Positions 58,501 to 64,000 of a stretch of DNA of 64,000 bases are shown here, piece after piece; position 1 is the first letter of the stretch, and every line of letters begins with the position of its first letter. The translations under genes were made by a program, and so were the position numbers. The stretch comes from Leptidea sinapis (lineage: Eukaryota; Arthropoda; Insecta; Lepidoptera; Pieridae). The notes below the pieces were generated by a model that had not been told where the DNA came from, made no database searches, and was given only the letters and a program-made list of their open reading frames with translations. The stretch lies in assembly GCF_905404315.1 (NCBI RefSeq), contig NC_066290.1, positions 6,509,453-6,573,452 of the forward strand, given 5' to 3'.

Positions 58501-59545
58501 AACATAAGATAAAGACAAAAAGTTTTAAGCTTGGAGTAACTTTACACTGTTTTTTTTAATAATACAGTATGAGTTTCTGGGAACAGCCCTAAATTAGTTA
58601 ATGGTTACATTACTTTATGCTCAAGTTATATAATTGTACTATGTGTCATTTTAATAACTTTTTGGACTTAGACACATGTTGCTTAGGAATGTGAAACAAA
58701 ATTATTTTAAATTTGAGTATGCTTTAACCAATTTTATTACTGTAAGATATGATTTAAAGTCAAGACAATTTGCTATTATTAAAGTTGAATAACCAAGGTT
58801 GTCAAGTTCATAAAGCAAATAAGTGTGCCACTTCAAATTGGATTCTTATTGGTCCACAGTATTACCAGCCATGGTATTCAGTTCACTATAGATTTTGTTG
58901 TGAAATTCGAGTGCACAAAAATATACAAAAAAAATAATTAATAGAATATTTGCTTCATTTAAAAATTAGTTTACTTCAGAATAAGGTATAATAAAATGTA
59001 AAGTACTCACATAATCTACTCTATCTTCAGCTAGCCAATGAAATGCTTTCAGGAACAGTAATATTGTAAATAATGCAATAAACTTAGGGTTGAAATCATC
59101 TCGAAATACAGTAAAGGCCAAACATGTTTCTGTTATTGCATACCAAGACCTCTCTATGAGATGCTAAAAGATAAAAGTAATATGTAGATAATACCAAATA
59201 ATTCAAAACATAATTAACGTAACATCATTGTTCATTACCTCAAATTCTGCTGCTCGCAACTGACCAAAGAATATTTTCCTGATAACTTTACCAATTAGTA
59301 GAACAAATATAAGAGCCTGCAAATACATTACCTGAAACATATGGTAAACAGTGAAATAAAATTACAACCACGCAATAATTACGCTTCAGGTACTAACTAC
59401 TTACAGCCATACTAGGATTCGAATTCGTAAGGTACACAACGGAAGGATAAAACTGCTTTTTCTGGTAGTATGCATTGCCGATTACAACAGTTGTAAGGGC
59501 AAGGCTAATAGCAGCAGCCACGAGAGCTTTCATTTTTACAATCAT
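40508..59545 (-). CDS. sip3: E3 ubiquitin ligase synoviolin/HRD1
   Basis: This is the ER-membrane RING ubiquitin ligase at the core of ER-associated degradation; it moves misfolded proteins out of the ER and ubiquitinates them. The gene is complete: eleven in-phase GT-AG exons on the - strand give 565 residues (human SYVN1 is about 617). Residues 1-255 carry the multi-span membrane domain, with conserved stretches such as FFGQLRAAE, AFHWLAEDRVDY and FGFEYSIL. Residues 294-332 form a RING-H2 with CIIC, CNHIFH, C318 and CPTC. A Pro/Ala/His-rich linker follows (about 340-410). Residues about 411-445 are a conserved helix (LTTEELQRMEG... LLREIQAML). The tail contains a Ser/Thr/Pro tandem repeat and ends RRRRLQKFSLD, like the RRRRLQK end of SYVN1. 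The start could be Met1 (59545) or Met5 (59533). It diverges from the ARID4 gene and converges on mRpL37. Confidence 0.97.
41648..41881 (-). CDS. sip3: sip3 exon 10, tandem-repeat tail
   Basis: The exon encodes residues 467-543. Three 14-residue repeats of type VTPSSSNITPTPAK occupy 479-520, followed by an acidic stretch (FVDDFDQVEH). The acceptor is a tandem GCAGCAG. Donor GTAGGT. Confidence 0.9.
41719..41844 (-). repeat. coding minisatellite, 42 bp x 3
   Basis: Three head-to-tail 42-bp units within sip3 exon 10 encode 14-residue Ser/Thr/Pro repeats (residues 479-492, 493-506, 507-520). Because the unit is a multiple of three, copy-number change keeps the frame. Confidence 0.9.
41926..42208 (-). 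repeat. family A hairpin element
   Basis: Reversed copy in sip3 intron 9, starting 45 bp from exon 10. Confidence 0.85.
43747..43865 (-). CDS. sip3: sip3 exon 9
   Basis: The exon encodes residues 427-465, LLREIQAMLDASVLLMQQYS... ATQTDP. This continues the conserved helix that follows the linker in SYVN1. Donor GTGAGT. Confidence 0.92.
44069..44319 (+). mobile_element. palindromic MITE (family D)
   Basis: Copy with both arms in sip3 intron 8. Its core hairpin is GCCTCTACACGAGGC. Confidence 0.75.
44339..44665 (+). mobile_element. non-LTR retrotransposon 3' end (family B), longest forward copy
   Basis: The translation includes FLPRTTKLWNELPCAVFP and YDMGTFKK, the C-terminus of a Jockey/CR1-like reverse-transcriptase protein. 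It lies in sip3 intron 8 and is 5'-truncated. A reversed family C fragment follows directly. Confidence 0.7.
44716..44988 (-). mobile_element. family C fragment
   Basis: Reversed copy abutting the family B element at 44339-44665; begins at CAGACCCGAGAAGAACGG. Confidence 0.65.
45120..45244 (-). CDS. sip3: sip3 exon 8
   Basis: The exon encodes residues 386-426, MMAWGIAHPPPP... LTTEELQRMEGTERRHIEARLH, matching the conserved LSAEEL.. helix of SYVN1. Donor GTATGG; it ends in phase 0. Confidence 0.92.
45740..46200 (+). pseudogene. degenerate retrotransposon-like frames, partly duplicated
   Basis: Two open stretches (45741-45965, 45949-46194) share blocks such as GAAGATTCCTGG and GGTTATGGGGG-CGAACTTGA about 0.2 kb apart. 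A frame reading RPRERWQMPWKDDFILGYG resembles the tail of RT proteins. Weak call; inactive. Confidence 0.35.
46760..47740. repeat. part of another dispersed repeat
   Basis: ACACGCGTTTTAATCCTTTAAAAGTGTTTTA at about 46935 and TGTAACACTCGCGTTA at about 47680 recur together near 50.5 kb. A weaker match lies at 12.25 kb. The type is unassigned, and I saw no gene between the two motifs. Confidence 0.4.
48100..48165 (-). promoter_or_regulatory. possible promoter inside sip3 intron 7
   Basis: On the - strand a perfect CRE palindrome TGACGTCA (48157-48164) lies 30 bases upstream of a TATATAA box (48127-48121), in a locally GC-rich block. The first ATG downstream opens only a 20-residue frame. It could drive a short sip3 transcript or a non-coding RNA, or be a relic of an inserted element. 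Confidence 0.3.
48212..48454 (-). CDS. sip3: sip3 exon 7, rest of RING and Pro-rich linker
   Basis: The exon encodes residues 305-384. It completes the RING-H2 (C310, H312, H315, C318, C329, C332), then a GC-rich Pro/Ala/Asn/His-rich linker ending in PPPFPNMPPP. Donor GTAAGT. Confidence 0.97.
48500..48605 (-). mobile_element. family T element, reversed tRNA-like unit
   Basis: AAATTTTGTGAACGAT at the left and ATCGTTCATAAAATTTT at the right enclose a reversed, mutated tRNA-like unit. It starts about 45 bp outside sip3 exon 7. Confidence 0.6.
48912..49206. mobile_element. family T element with two opposed tRNA-like units
   Basis: A complete reversed 72-nt tRNA-like unit (48920-48991) is followed by the spacer GAAGCCACAACCTGAGAG and a shortened forward unit (about 49092-49137). 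The outer arm TAGAAGTGAGGATTATCACTTT follows. Confidence 0.65.
49860..50004. mobile_element. short MITE with long terminal repeats
   Basis: ACCCCCTTATTCATAATAG at the left and CCATTATGAATAAGGGGGT at the right, each flanked by TA, enclose 145 bp without coding sequence. The TA duplication suggests a Tc1/mariner-type source. Confidence 0.75.
50010..50155 (+). mobile_element. family T element with best tRNA-like unit
   Basis: Spacer CATAACCCGAGAGTTGAAC, then the tRNA-like unit at 50066-50137, then ATAAAATTTTATTTGTGT. Confidence 0.65.
50066..50138 (+). tRNA. tRNA-like sequence, probably a pseudogene
   Basis: It folds as a cloverleaf. The acceptor stem is GAACGGT/ATCGTTC and the D stem GCTC/GAGC. 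The anticodon stem CTGGC/GCCAG has loop ACGGAAC, and the T arm contains GGTTCGAGCCC. Boxes A and B of a pol III promoter are intact. The loop has C instead of the invariant U33, and the implied anticodon GGA (Ser) does not fit a short variable arm. So it is more likely repeat cargo than a working tRNA. Confidence 0.35.
50725..50815 (+). mobile_element. family C 3' end fragment
   Basis: About 90 bp of the terminal 3' UTR (GAGGCAGTCTCTTTCGAATG) in forward orientation, in sip3 intron 6. A short reversed family B piece follows. Confidence 0.6.
51495..51672 (+). mobile_element. palindromic MITE (family D), core inverted
   Basis: The left arm matches the family, but the core (GTCTCGTGCCAGATTTTGGC) is in the opposite orientation to the other copies. 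Confidence 0.65.
51859..52022 (+). mobile_element. palindromic MITE (family D), right arm missing
   Basis: Left arm and core are present; the copy stops after GGCACGAGACT. It is 0.19 kb from the previous copy. Confidence 0.65.
52238..52503 (+). mobile_element. tRNA-derived SINE
   Basis: The head begins GACCTGTATAGCCGAGTGGTTAG (box A) and has box B GGTTTCGAATCCC. The body contains GTTTCCGAGTCATGGATG, and the tail is an ATT microsatellite. This layout is common in lepidopteran SINEs. Confidence 0.8.
52500..52960 (-). mobile_element. family C copy, reversed
   Basis: The same C-terminal protein segment (HNHNVNTRKRHKLIMPTTRL) reads on the - strand and is frameshifted afterwards. It lies head to head with the forward copy at 52985-53575. 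Confidence 0.75.
52985..53575 (+). mobile_element. non-LTR retrotransposon 3' end (family C), longest copy
   Basis: It encodes the C-terminus of a Jockey/CR1-like reverse-transcriptase protein (LGPKESLREKF..., HNVNTRNKHKLVMPTTRL, YYSINDFLND) with a stop at 53359-53361, then a 3' UTR ending in AAATATTTGAATTTG. It is 5'-truncated and sits in sip3 intron 6. Confidence 0.75.
54200..54508 (-). repeat. family A hairpin element
   Basis: Reversed full-length copy, one of the best preserved. In sip3 intron 6. Confidence 0.88.
55160..55346 (-). repeat. family G copy, reversed
   Basis: Ends on the + strand with GACAACGTCTATCGGGGCAGCTAG. In sip3 intron 6, near exon 6. Confidence 0.6.
55503..55645 (-). 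CDS. sip3: sip3 exon 6, first part of RING
   Basis: The exon encodes residues 257-303. It includes SRRAIRNMNTLYPDAT, nearly invariant in SYVN1, and the first zinc ligands C294 and C297 (CIICREEM). Donor GTATGT. Confidence 0.97.
55898..56187 (+). repeat. family A hairpin element
   Basis: Forward copy in sip3 intron 5 with a 10-A tail. Confidence 0.85.
56282..56478 (+). mobile_element. family T element, tRNA-like unit truncated
   Basis: The spacer is TTGAACAAGACATACAAGATT, and the unit stops after GGAACGCAGGAGG. The right arm AGAAGTGAGTGTTTTATCACTTT is present. In sip3 intron 5. Confidence 0.6.
56744..56928 (-). CDS. sip3: sip3 exon 5
   Basis: The exon encodes residues 195-255, starting YLLHTVDSRWDAPW and ending FRPMYETM plus two bases, with the last membrane span. 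Confidence 0.95.
57064..57376 (+). repeat. family A hairpin element, diverged
   Basis: Forward copy in sip3 intron 4 with scattered substitutions. Confidence 0.8.
57998..58192 (-). CDS. sip3: sip3 exon 4
   Basis: The exon encodes residues 130-194, starting MERSPVIGWLFH and including VQLVFGFEYSIL. It holds two hydrophobic spans. Donor GTAATA. Confidence 0.96.
59011..59163 (-). CDS. sip3: sip3 exon 3
   Basis: The exon encodes residues 79-129, HLIERSWYAITETCLAF... to WLAEDRVDY, very close to the animal SYVN1 sequence. Confidence 0.96.
59239..59331 (-). CDS. sip3: sip3 exon 2
   Basis: The exon encodes residues 48-78 (VMYLQALIFVLLIG... GQLRAAEFE), the second membrane segment. The flanking introns are only 73 and 75 bp. 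Confidence 0.95.
59405..59545 (-). CDS. sip3: sip3 exon 1
   Basis: The exon encodes residues 1-47, MIVKMKALVAAA... to SNPSMA, including the first membrane segment. Donor GTAAGT. Met5 (59533) aligns better with family starts; both Mets are in frame. Confidence 0.93.
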
Positions 59546-60301
59546 CTAAATTCTTAATATTCGCCACTAATAAATTTTTAACAGGTATATGTCTAGAGAA
59601 ATGCTAGGCACTACAAAACAATATTTTCGTCATCAAATGCATTTTCAAAACATTTCATAGCACAATCACAATTTACAACAGAATGAATGATAACAAAAAT
59701 TCTACTTTGACGTGTTCAATACTCATTTGCGAGTTGCGACTTTATACCCAAGGTGTCAGCTGTCATGTCTACACTTCTGTGTCACCTGCTACTCTCGGCC
59801 TATACCTACCTACTGCCAATACTATAGTGTGCTATAAATTGATATATCATAATAAATAGATTGTTTACTCCTCAGTCTTTACTTGCTACACAGTACAACT
59901 ACGTACGTGTAGTCACTAGATTATCTATGGTCAGTACTTAGTACACTCGAAGCTAACTTAGTCACTTGACAATTTGACACTTCATTACTTCAGAGTTCAG
60001 AGTTTAGTTTAGATTTAAGTTTTGGACATTGGTGATTCGTCTGAGTATTTTAATATGTAAGATGTAATTTTCACCTATTATTTGTGATTTAACAGGTAAA
60101 AATAAGCATATTGTTATGATTTTGAAATTTGTTGATTGTATTGGTGCACCGAATGCTATCTTTTACGTAGTTCAAAAGGTAAGGGCTAATACTGTTTAGC
60201 CCAGCAAGCTTTGCATACAAAACCTTTTGTTTATTTATTTATGGAAAATTGTATGAAAAATAAGGTTTGGAGGATACTTACGTTATTAAAATTATTTGCA
60301 G
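59546..60301. promoter_or_regulatory. divergent promoter region of sip3 and the ARID4 gene
   Basis: About 750 bp separate the sip3 start from the ARID4 start-codon exon. An AAAAG/GTAAGG donor at 60179 suggests a non-coding ARID4 leader exon ending at 60178. That would leave roughly 0.5 kb of shared promoter. No clear TATA boxes were seen. Confidence 0.5.
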
Positions 60302-60351
60302 ATTATTCCGAAGTGTATTTATCTGGTGGACTTGTTGTGCCCGTTATCGCA

Positions 60352-60354
60352 ATG
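60352..60354 (+). CDS. htk: ARID4 gene start codon at exon end
   Basis: The leader exon (60302-60354, acceptor TTTGCAG) ends exactly with ATG before a GTATGT donor, so only the initiator Met comes from it. The next exon begins QGDDPPYL, fitting the family start. Confidence 0.75.
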
Positions 60355-62200
60355 GTATGTATTTAAGAATTTGTAAATCTTATGCCACAATAACAATGGT
60401 AATTGTATGTTGTGTTATTATACTCAAATTCAAATATTTTTGATGTGACATCACTTATTGAAAGTCAAAAACTACCTACCACCCATTCCAAAACGAATGC
60501 CTGAGACCTGAGAAGAATGGGCGCAACAAACTTAACGGGTTTTTTTTTAATAGCCTGAGGGCAGTCGCTTCATTCCCAATCTGTGGTATCATTAAGAAAG
60601 TCATTAATTTTATAGTAACCTTTTCCACACAAATGTTTTTTAACAATTCTTTTGTATAATGAAAATTAATTATTATTCTTATTGCTTTAGCAAGGTGATG
60701 ATCCACCATACTTACCAGTTGGCACTGATGTAAGTGCCAAGTACAAAGGAGCATTTTGTGAAGCTAAAGTTAAGAAAGTTGTTCGTAATATAAAATGCAA
60801 GGTAAGTAACACAATTAACAAAGAAACCACATAGAATTACCAAATTAATTATAAATAGGTTAATGAATTACCTTAAATTTCTATTTCAGGTGACTCTAAA
60901 GGCTGGGGGTATAACTACAGTTAATGATGATGTCATTAAAGGCACTCTTCGAGTTGGTAGTACAGTTGAAATTAAACAAGACCCCAAAAAAGATCCAATT
61001 GAAGCTGTTATCTCAAAAATTCAAGATTGTAGCCAGTACACTGTTGGTATGTATTTTATTCATTAGAAACTTAGTTTACATATGATCTGATTGTTGCTAT
61101 ACATTTTGAAGTCATTATTTATATATAACTAGTTGGCCCAGCAAACATTGTATTGCCATCATAGTTAACAATTGTAGTAAATCAGTTAAGTAACAAAGTT
61201 AAATAACTATAGGTAGCTAAAATTAAGTTTGTTTTTTACCTCCTGAGTAAGTTAGAAAGATACAAAGATTCTAATTAGTTATTCTTTCAATTTGATTACT
61301 GAATGACGGGGTACACATTAAACAAAAAACAAAATTGTTGTTTTTATTTAATTCAAAATATTTTCTTATTTATTCACCTTTTAAACCTTCTCTGGACTTC
61401 CACAAATAATTCAAGACCAAAATTAGTCAAATTGGTCCAGCCGTTATGGAGTTTTAACGAGACTAAAAAACAGCAATTCATTTTTATTTATATTGATATT
61501 AGAATTTTTTGTTTCATCTTTCAATGAATAGTTTCATTAGAAGAATCAAAGAGCTATTGGTTCATATTCAAAAATCTTTATGGTGTATCTTAATTCTTTC
61601 CTTCACTTCAAATTAATACACATTGTAACATTATGGTACTAGATTTAAATTAAACAATACATGCTTATGTTACAAATTATACTTAGTTTTTATAATAATT
61701 TGATCAGATTGCTTTATATATCAGTAATGTCAATCTTAGTTCTGTTAGTGTTTTCTCTATATTTTTCTGTTGAACACATATTTATATGAGAATTTCTTAT
61801 TTTGTTTGTTTAATATGTCAGCTATTATATATTTTCGAAAAGCAAAAGTCAGCAGTTTAACTCATTTTTCTTGTAACCTTGAAAAAATGGATAAAAATTA
61901 TATGGAAAGGTTGACATCCAACACCCACTGAACCACTATTAAAGGCTTCACACATCCTGAACACCACATCATATATTGTTGATCGTGTTTTATATGTGTA
62001 TCCCAAATTAAAAAGTATTTCATTTGAATTTTAGTTTTTGATGATGGTGACATCACAACTCTACGGCGTTCAGCACTGTGCTTGAAAAGTGGGAGGCATT
62101 TCAATGAAAGTGAAACATTGGATCAACTGCCACTCACACACCCCGAACATTTCTCCACACCAGTGATAGCTGGAAGAAGAGGAAGGAGAGGAAGAGCTCA
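60352..62200 (+). CDS. htk: ARID4/RBBP1-type chromatin protein, N-terminal part
   Basis: This is a nuclear chromatin protein of the ARID4A/4B (RBBP1) family, a subunit of Sin3-HDAC corepressor complexes in vertebrates; the Drosophila relative is hat-trick. Exons seen are 60352-60354 (the ATG alone), 60691-60801, 60890-61046 and 62035-62200, all in phase. They encode about the first 145 residues, and the gene continues past the window. The start MQGDDPPYLPVGTDVSAKYKG and the block VFDDGDITTLRRSALCLK...HFNESETLDQLPL match the N-terminal Tudor region of ARID4 closely. The end, STPVIAGRRGRRGRA, leads into the expected acidic region, with two bases of the next codon before a GTAAGT donor. The ARID, chromo-barrel and R2-binding parts lie outside. 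The hat-trick symbol is assigned by family knowledge. Confidence 0.92.
60424..60660 (-). mobile_element. family C fragment in ARID4 intron
   Basis: Reversed copy between the ATG exon and the next coding exon. Confidence 0.65.
60691..60801 (+). CDS. htk: ARID4 gene exon, residues 2-38
   Basis: Acceptor TGCTTTAG, donor GTAAGT. The 37 codons include GTDVSAKYKGAFCEAKVKK, nearly the same as vertebrate ARID4. Confidence 0.93.
60890..61046 (+). CDS. htk: ARID4 gene exon, residues 39-90
   Basis: Acceptor ATTTCAG, donor GTATGT. The exon encodes VTLKAGGITTVNDDVIKG...SKIQDCSQYTV, the first Tudor strands. Confidence 0.93.
61126..61510 (+). repeat. family G copy in ARID4 intron
   Basis: Begins CTAGTTGGCCCAGCAAACATTGTATTGCC. 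No coding part. Confidence 0.6.
62035..62200 (+). CDS. htk: ARID4 gene exon, Tudor end
   Basis: Acceptor ATTTTAG, donor GTAAGT. The exon encodes FDDGDITTLRRSALCLKSG...GRRGRRGRA. The family motif LDQLPLTHPEHF is present. Confidence 0.94.
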
Positions 62201-62512
62201 GTAAGTTATTTTAAAACAGTTTTTAACAGTTTGTCTATGATGGAATTAATAATAAACAGAGAAATGGAGCAAGAGAGTTCCAAAATGGTATCCTAGAGAT
62301 CCTAGCTACCAACCATTGATGAGATTGGAGAATAATATATGCCTGATTTACCTAAGGCCATATTGGATAAGTGTTTTGAGTGAATAAACTTAATGGAGAC
62401 AGTTGAAGGAGGACTATGCTAAATGGCACATCAAGCTGACAAAAGTTTTTATAAAAAGAGAAAATATGTTTGTTGAGTACTTTTTAAGTTAGTTAATGTT
62501 TAATTATATTTT

Positions 62513-62830
62513 TAACTAGTTGACTCAACAGACATTGTTCTGTCATGGCAATAGTTACAATAGTGATAGTTGCCACGGAAACATTGCTTAGTTTAGGATG
62601 TAGATGGCTTAAATGTTAGTGGGTTGAGGGTGAGACATAAAAAATTAAATTTTGGAGATGATTTCCTTAAAAGCCAGCTAGCTGACTACTCAACCAGAGG
62701 AATATTCCTACTAAGTTTCAAAACTCTGAGCTTTTTAGTTCCAGAGATATTGTGATGAATCCGAAAGGAATGATGATGAAATGAATTAGTACATAGGTGA
62801 AAAACTCATATATATTCTAGACTGATTAAT
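62513..62830 (+). repeat. family G copy in ARID4 intron
   Basis: Begins CTAGTTGACTCAACAGACATTGTTCTGTC. Diverged. Confidence 0.55.
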
Positions 62831-63696
62831 CCTAATCTCGGAAATAAAAGGCTTCTTATTTTATTTTAAGTCACAAGTGAAAGGGATGTCAGTATGGAAT
62901 GAGCAGATTATTCACCTGTAGTTAAGAGGCGCTACTTCTTGAATACAGTGACTATTATTATTTTATAATACACTTGATTATATCTACCATTAAGAAAACA
63001 TATACAAATTATTATGACAATATGAATTATATCAAAATTCTTCACTCTCCATGTACATGCAAAATAGGCATGCAAGACATCAAGTTGCGGAGAATTGCAA
63101 GATTACCTATAATGTAAGCTAATAACGTAACTAAAATCTTTAGTTTGACCACCATATAATGATAAAGACACTGCATTCACTACACATTAATCAACTTATA
63201 TAATGACTCCAACCAATTAGGTTTGTGAAAAGAGAAAAAATTGATCACCACTATACACCACCCCTACTCATTGTATGAATTGTCATAATATTATGTAATG
63301 AAATGAAAATGAATTTATTTTGGAAGAAAAACTGACACATTCACACAAAAATGTTTATGGGAACAAATTATATGCTTAATCTAATACTTAACTTACTTAT
63401 TACAAAAGAAACAAAAGCAAAACTTGATGTGGCAGTGGTCTTCCAAAACTGGAGTCCACTCAGTTATAGTTGTGTCCATACATTATGAGCACAACACTGA
63501 TTTTCAGTGACCCCATTGTGTGAAGTTTGGAGCTGAACTGACATATTTTAAAAGCAAAATATAATTAATGTCATTTACTGAATTAGTTGTATTGCGAATT
63601 TATAGGTAATTCCAACTCAAAAAAATATAGCTTCCAGATAAGTAATCATGAACATTTCATATACTAAACCTCCTCCGAAACACACTGCATCTAATG

Positions 63697-64000
63697 GTTT
63701 TTCTTTTTATGGAAAAGGAGGACGAACGTGCGTACGGGTCACCTGGTGTTAAGTGATCACCACCGTCCACATTCTCTTGCAACACCAGAGGAAGCACAGG
63801 GGCGTTCCCGGCCTTTAAGGAAGGTGTACGCGCATTTTTAAAAGGTACCCATGTCATATTGTCCCGGAAACACCACACAAGGAAGCTCATTCCACAGCTT
63901 TGTAGTACTTGCAAGAAAGCTCCATGAAAGCCACAAATCCAGATGGTGGAGATGATATCCTAATAAGTGGCGTGTCGTGCGAATTATTTGCTATATAGTA
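63697..64000 (-). mobile_element. non-LTR retrotransposon 3' end (family B)
   Basis: On the - strand it reads SCGMSFLVWCFRD..MTWVPFKN and continues to a poly-A-like tail at 63697. It is 5'-truncated or continues past the window edge. Confidence 0.7.

Larger units (their letters stand above)
62201..64000. other. ARID4 intron, no further exon seen
   Basis: The interval holds a dispersed-repeat copy (62513-62830) and a reversed family B tail (from 63697). I saw no exon continuing the acidic segment expected after the Tudor region. Confidence 0.5.

Noticed and set aside
1..64000. CRISPR arrays, prokaryotic operons, toxin or virus genes
   Set aside because: Looked for and not seen. Repeats here are dispersed or palindromic rather than regularly spaced, and all recognised proteins are ordinary insect nuclear genes or transposon remnants.

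Overview
The window is nuclear DNA from an insect, most likely a moth or butterfly. It is AT-rich, has long introns with GT-AG splice sites, and is crowded with short non-LTR retrotransposon tails, MITEs and a tRNA-derived SINE of kinds familiar from Lepidoptera. There are no prokaryotic operons, rRNA genes or CRISPR arrays. Most short reading frames here are repeat-derived or chance; the real genes were found by joining exons whose splice sites and phases agree.

Four conserved genes are supported. (1) The + strand, about 5.96-28.91 kb, holds pointed (pnt), an ETS-1/2-class transcription factor that acts at the end of the EGFR/Ras/MAPK pathway. Six coding exons give 345 residues with a C-terminal ETS domain and no PNT/SAM domain, like the Drosophila P1-type isoform. 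The first intron is 17.5 kb and carries at least one convincing extra promoter: a TATA box, an Inr and a micro-exon near 18.3 kb. (2) The + strand, 35.13-40.25 kb, holds mRpL37, a mitochondrial large-subunit ribosomal protein, in five exons and 411 residues. (3) The - strand, 59.55-40.51 kb, holds the ER-membrane ubiquitin ligase synoviolin/HRD1 (Drosophila sip3), in eleven exons and 565 residues. It is complete, with multiple membrane segments, a RING-H2 and the conserved C-terminus. (4) The + strand, from about 60.3 kb and running off the right edge, holds the start of an ARID4/RBBP1-type chromatin protein (Drosophila hat-trick), with four exons visible. mRpL37 and sip3 converge tail to tail, 261 bp between stop codons. 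sip3 and the ARID4 gene diverge from a shared region at about 59.55-60.3 kb. The four genes have no evident pathway in common.

Mobile DNA fills introns and gaps. There is a family (A here) of about 300-bp hairpin-bearing elements in about a dozen copies, and two families (B and C) of retrotransposon 3' ends that still encode the last residues of a reverse-transcriptase protein. There is also a palindromic MITE family (D), a family (T) of inverted-repeat elements carrying a tRNA-like unit, RTE tails, a mariner remnant, a SINE, and a PIF/Harbinger element with both terminal repeats and a TTA target duplication. No wholly new gene system is evident. The observations most worth following are the candidate alternative pnt first exon, the tRNA-bearing inverted-repeat family, the tandem 14-residue repeat in the synoviolin tail, and the inverted repeats flanking two frame-neutral pnt exons.
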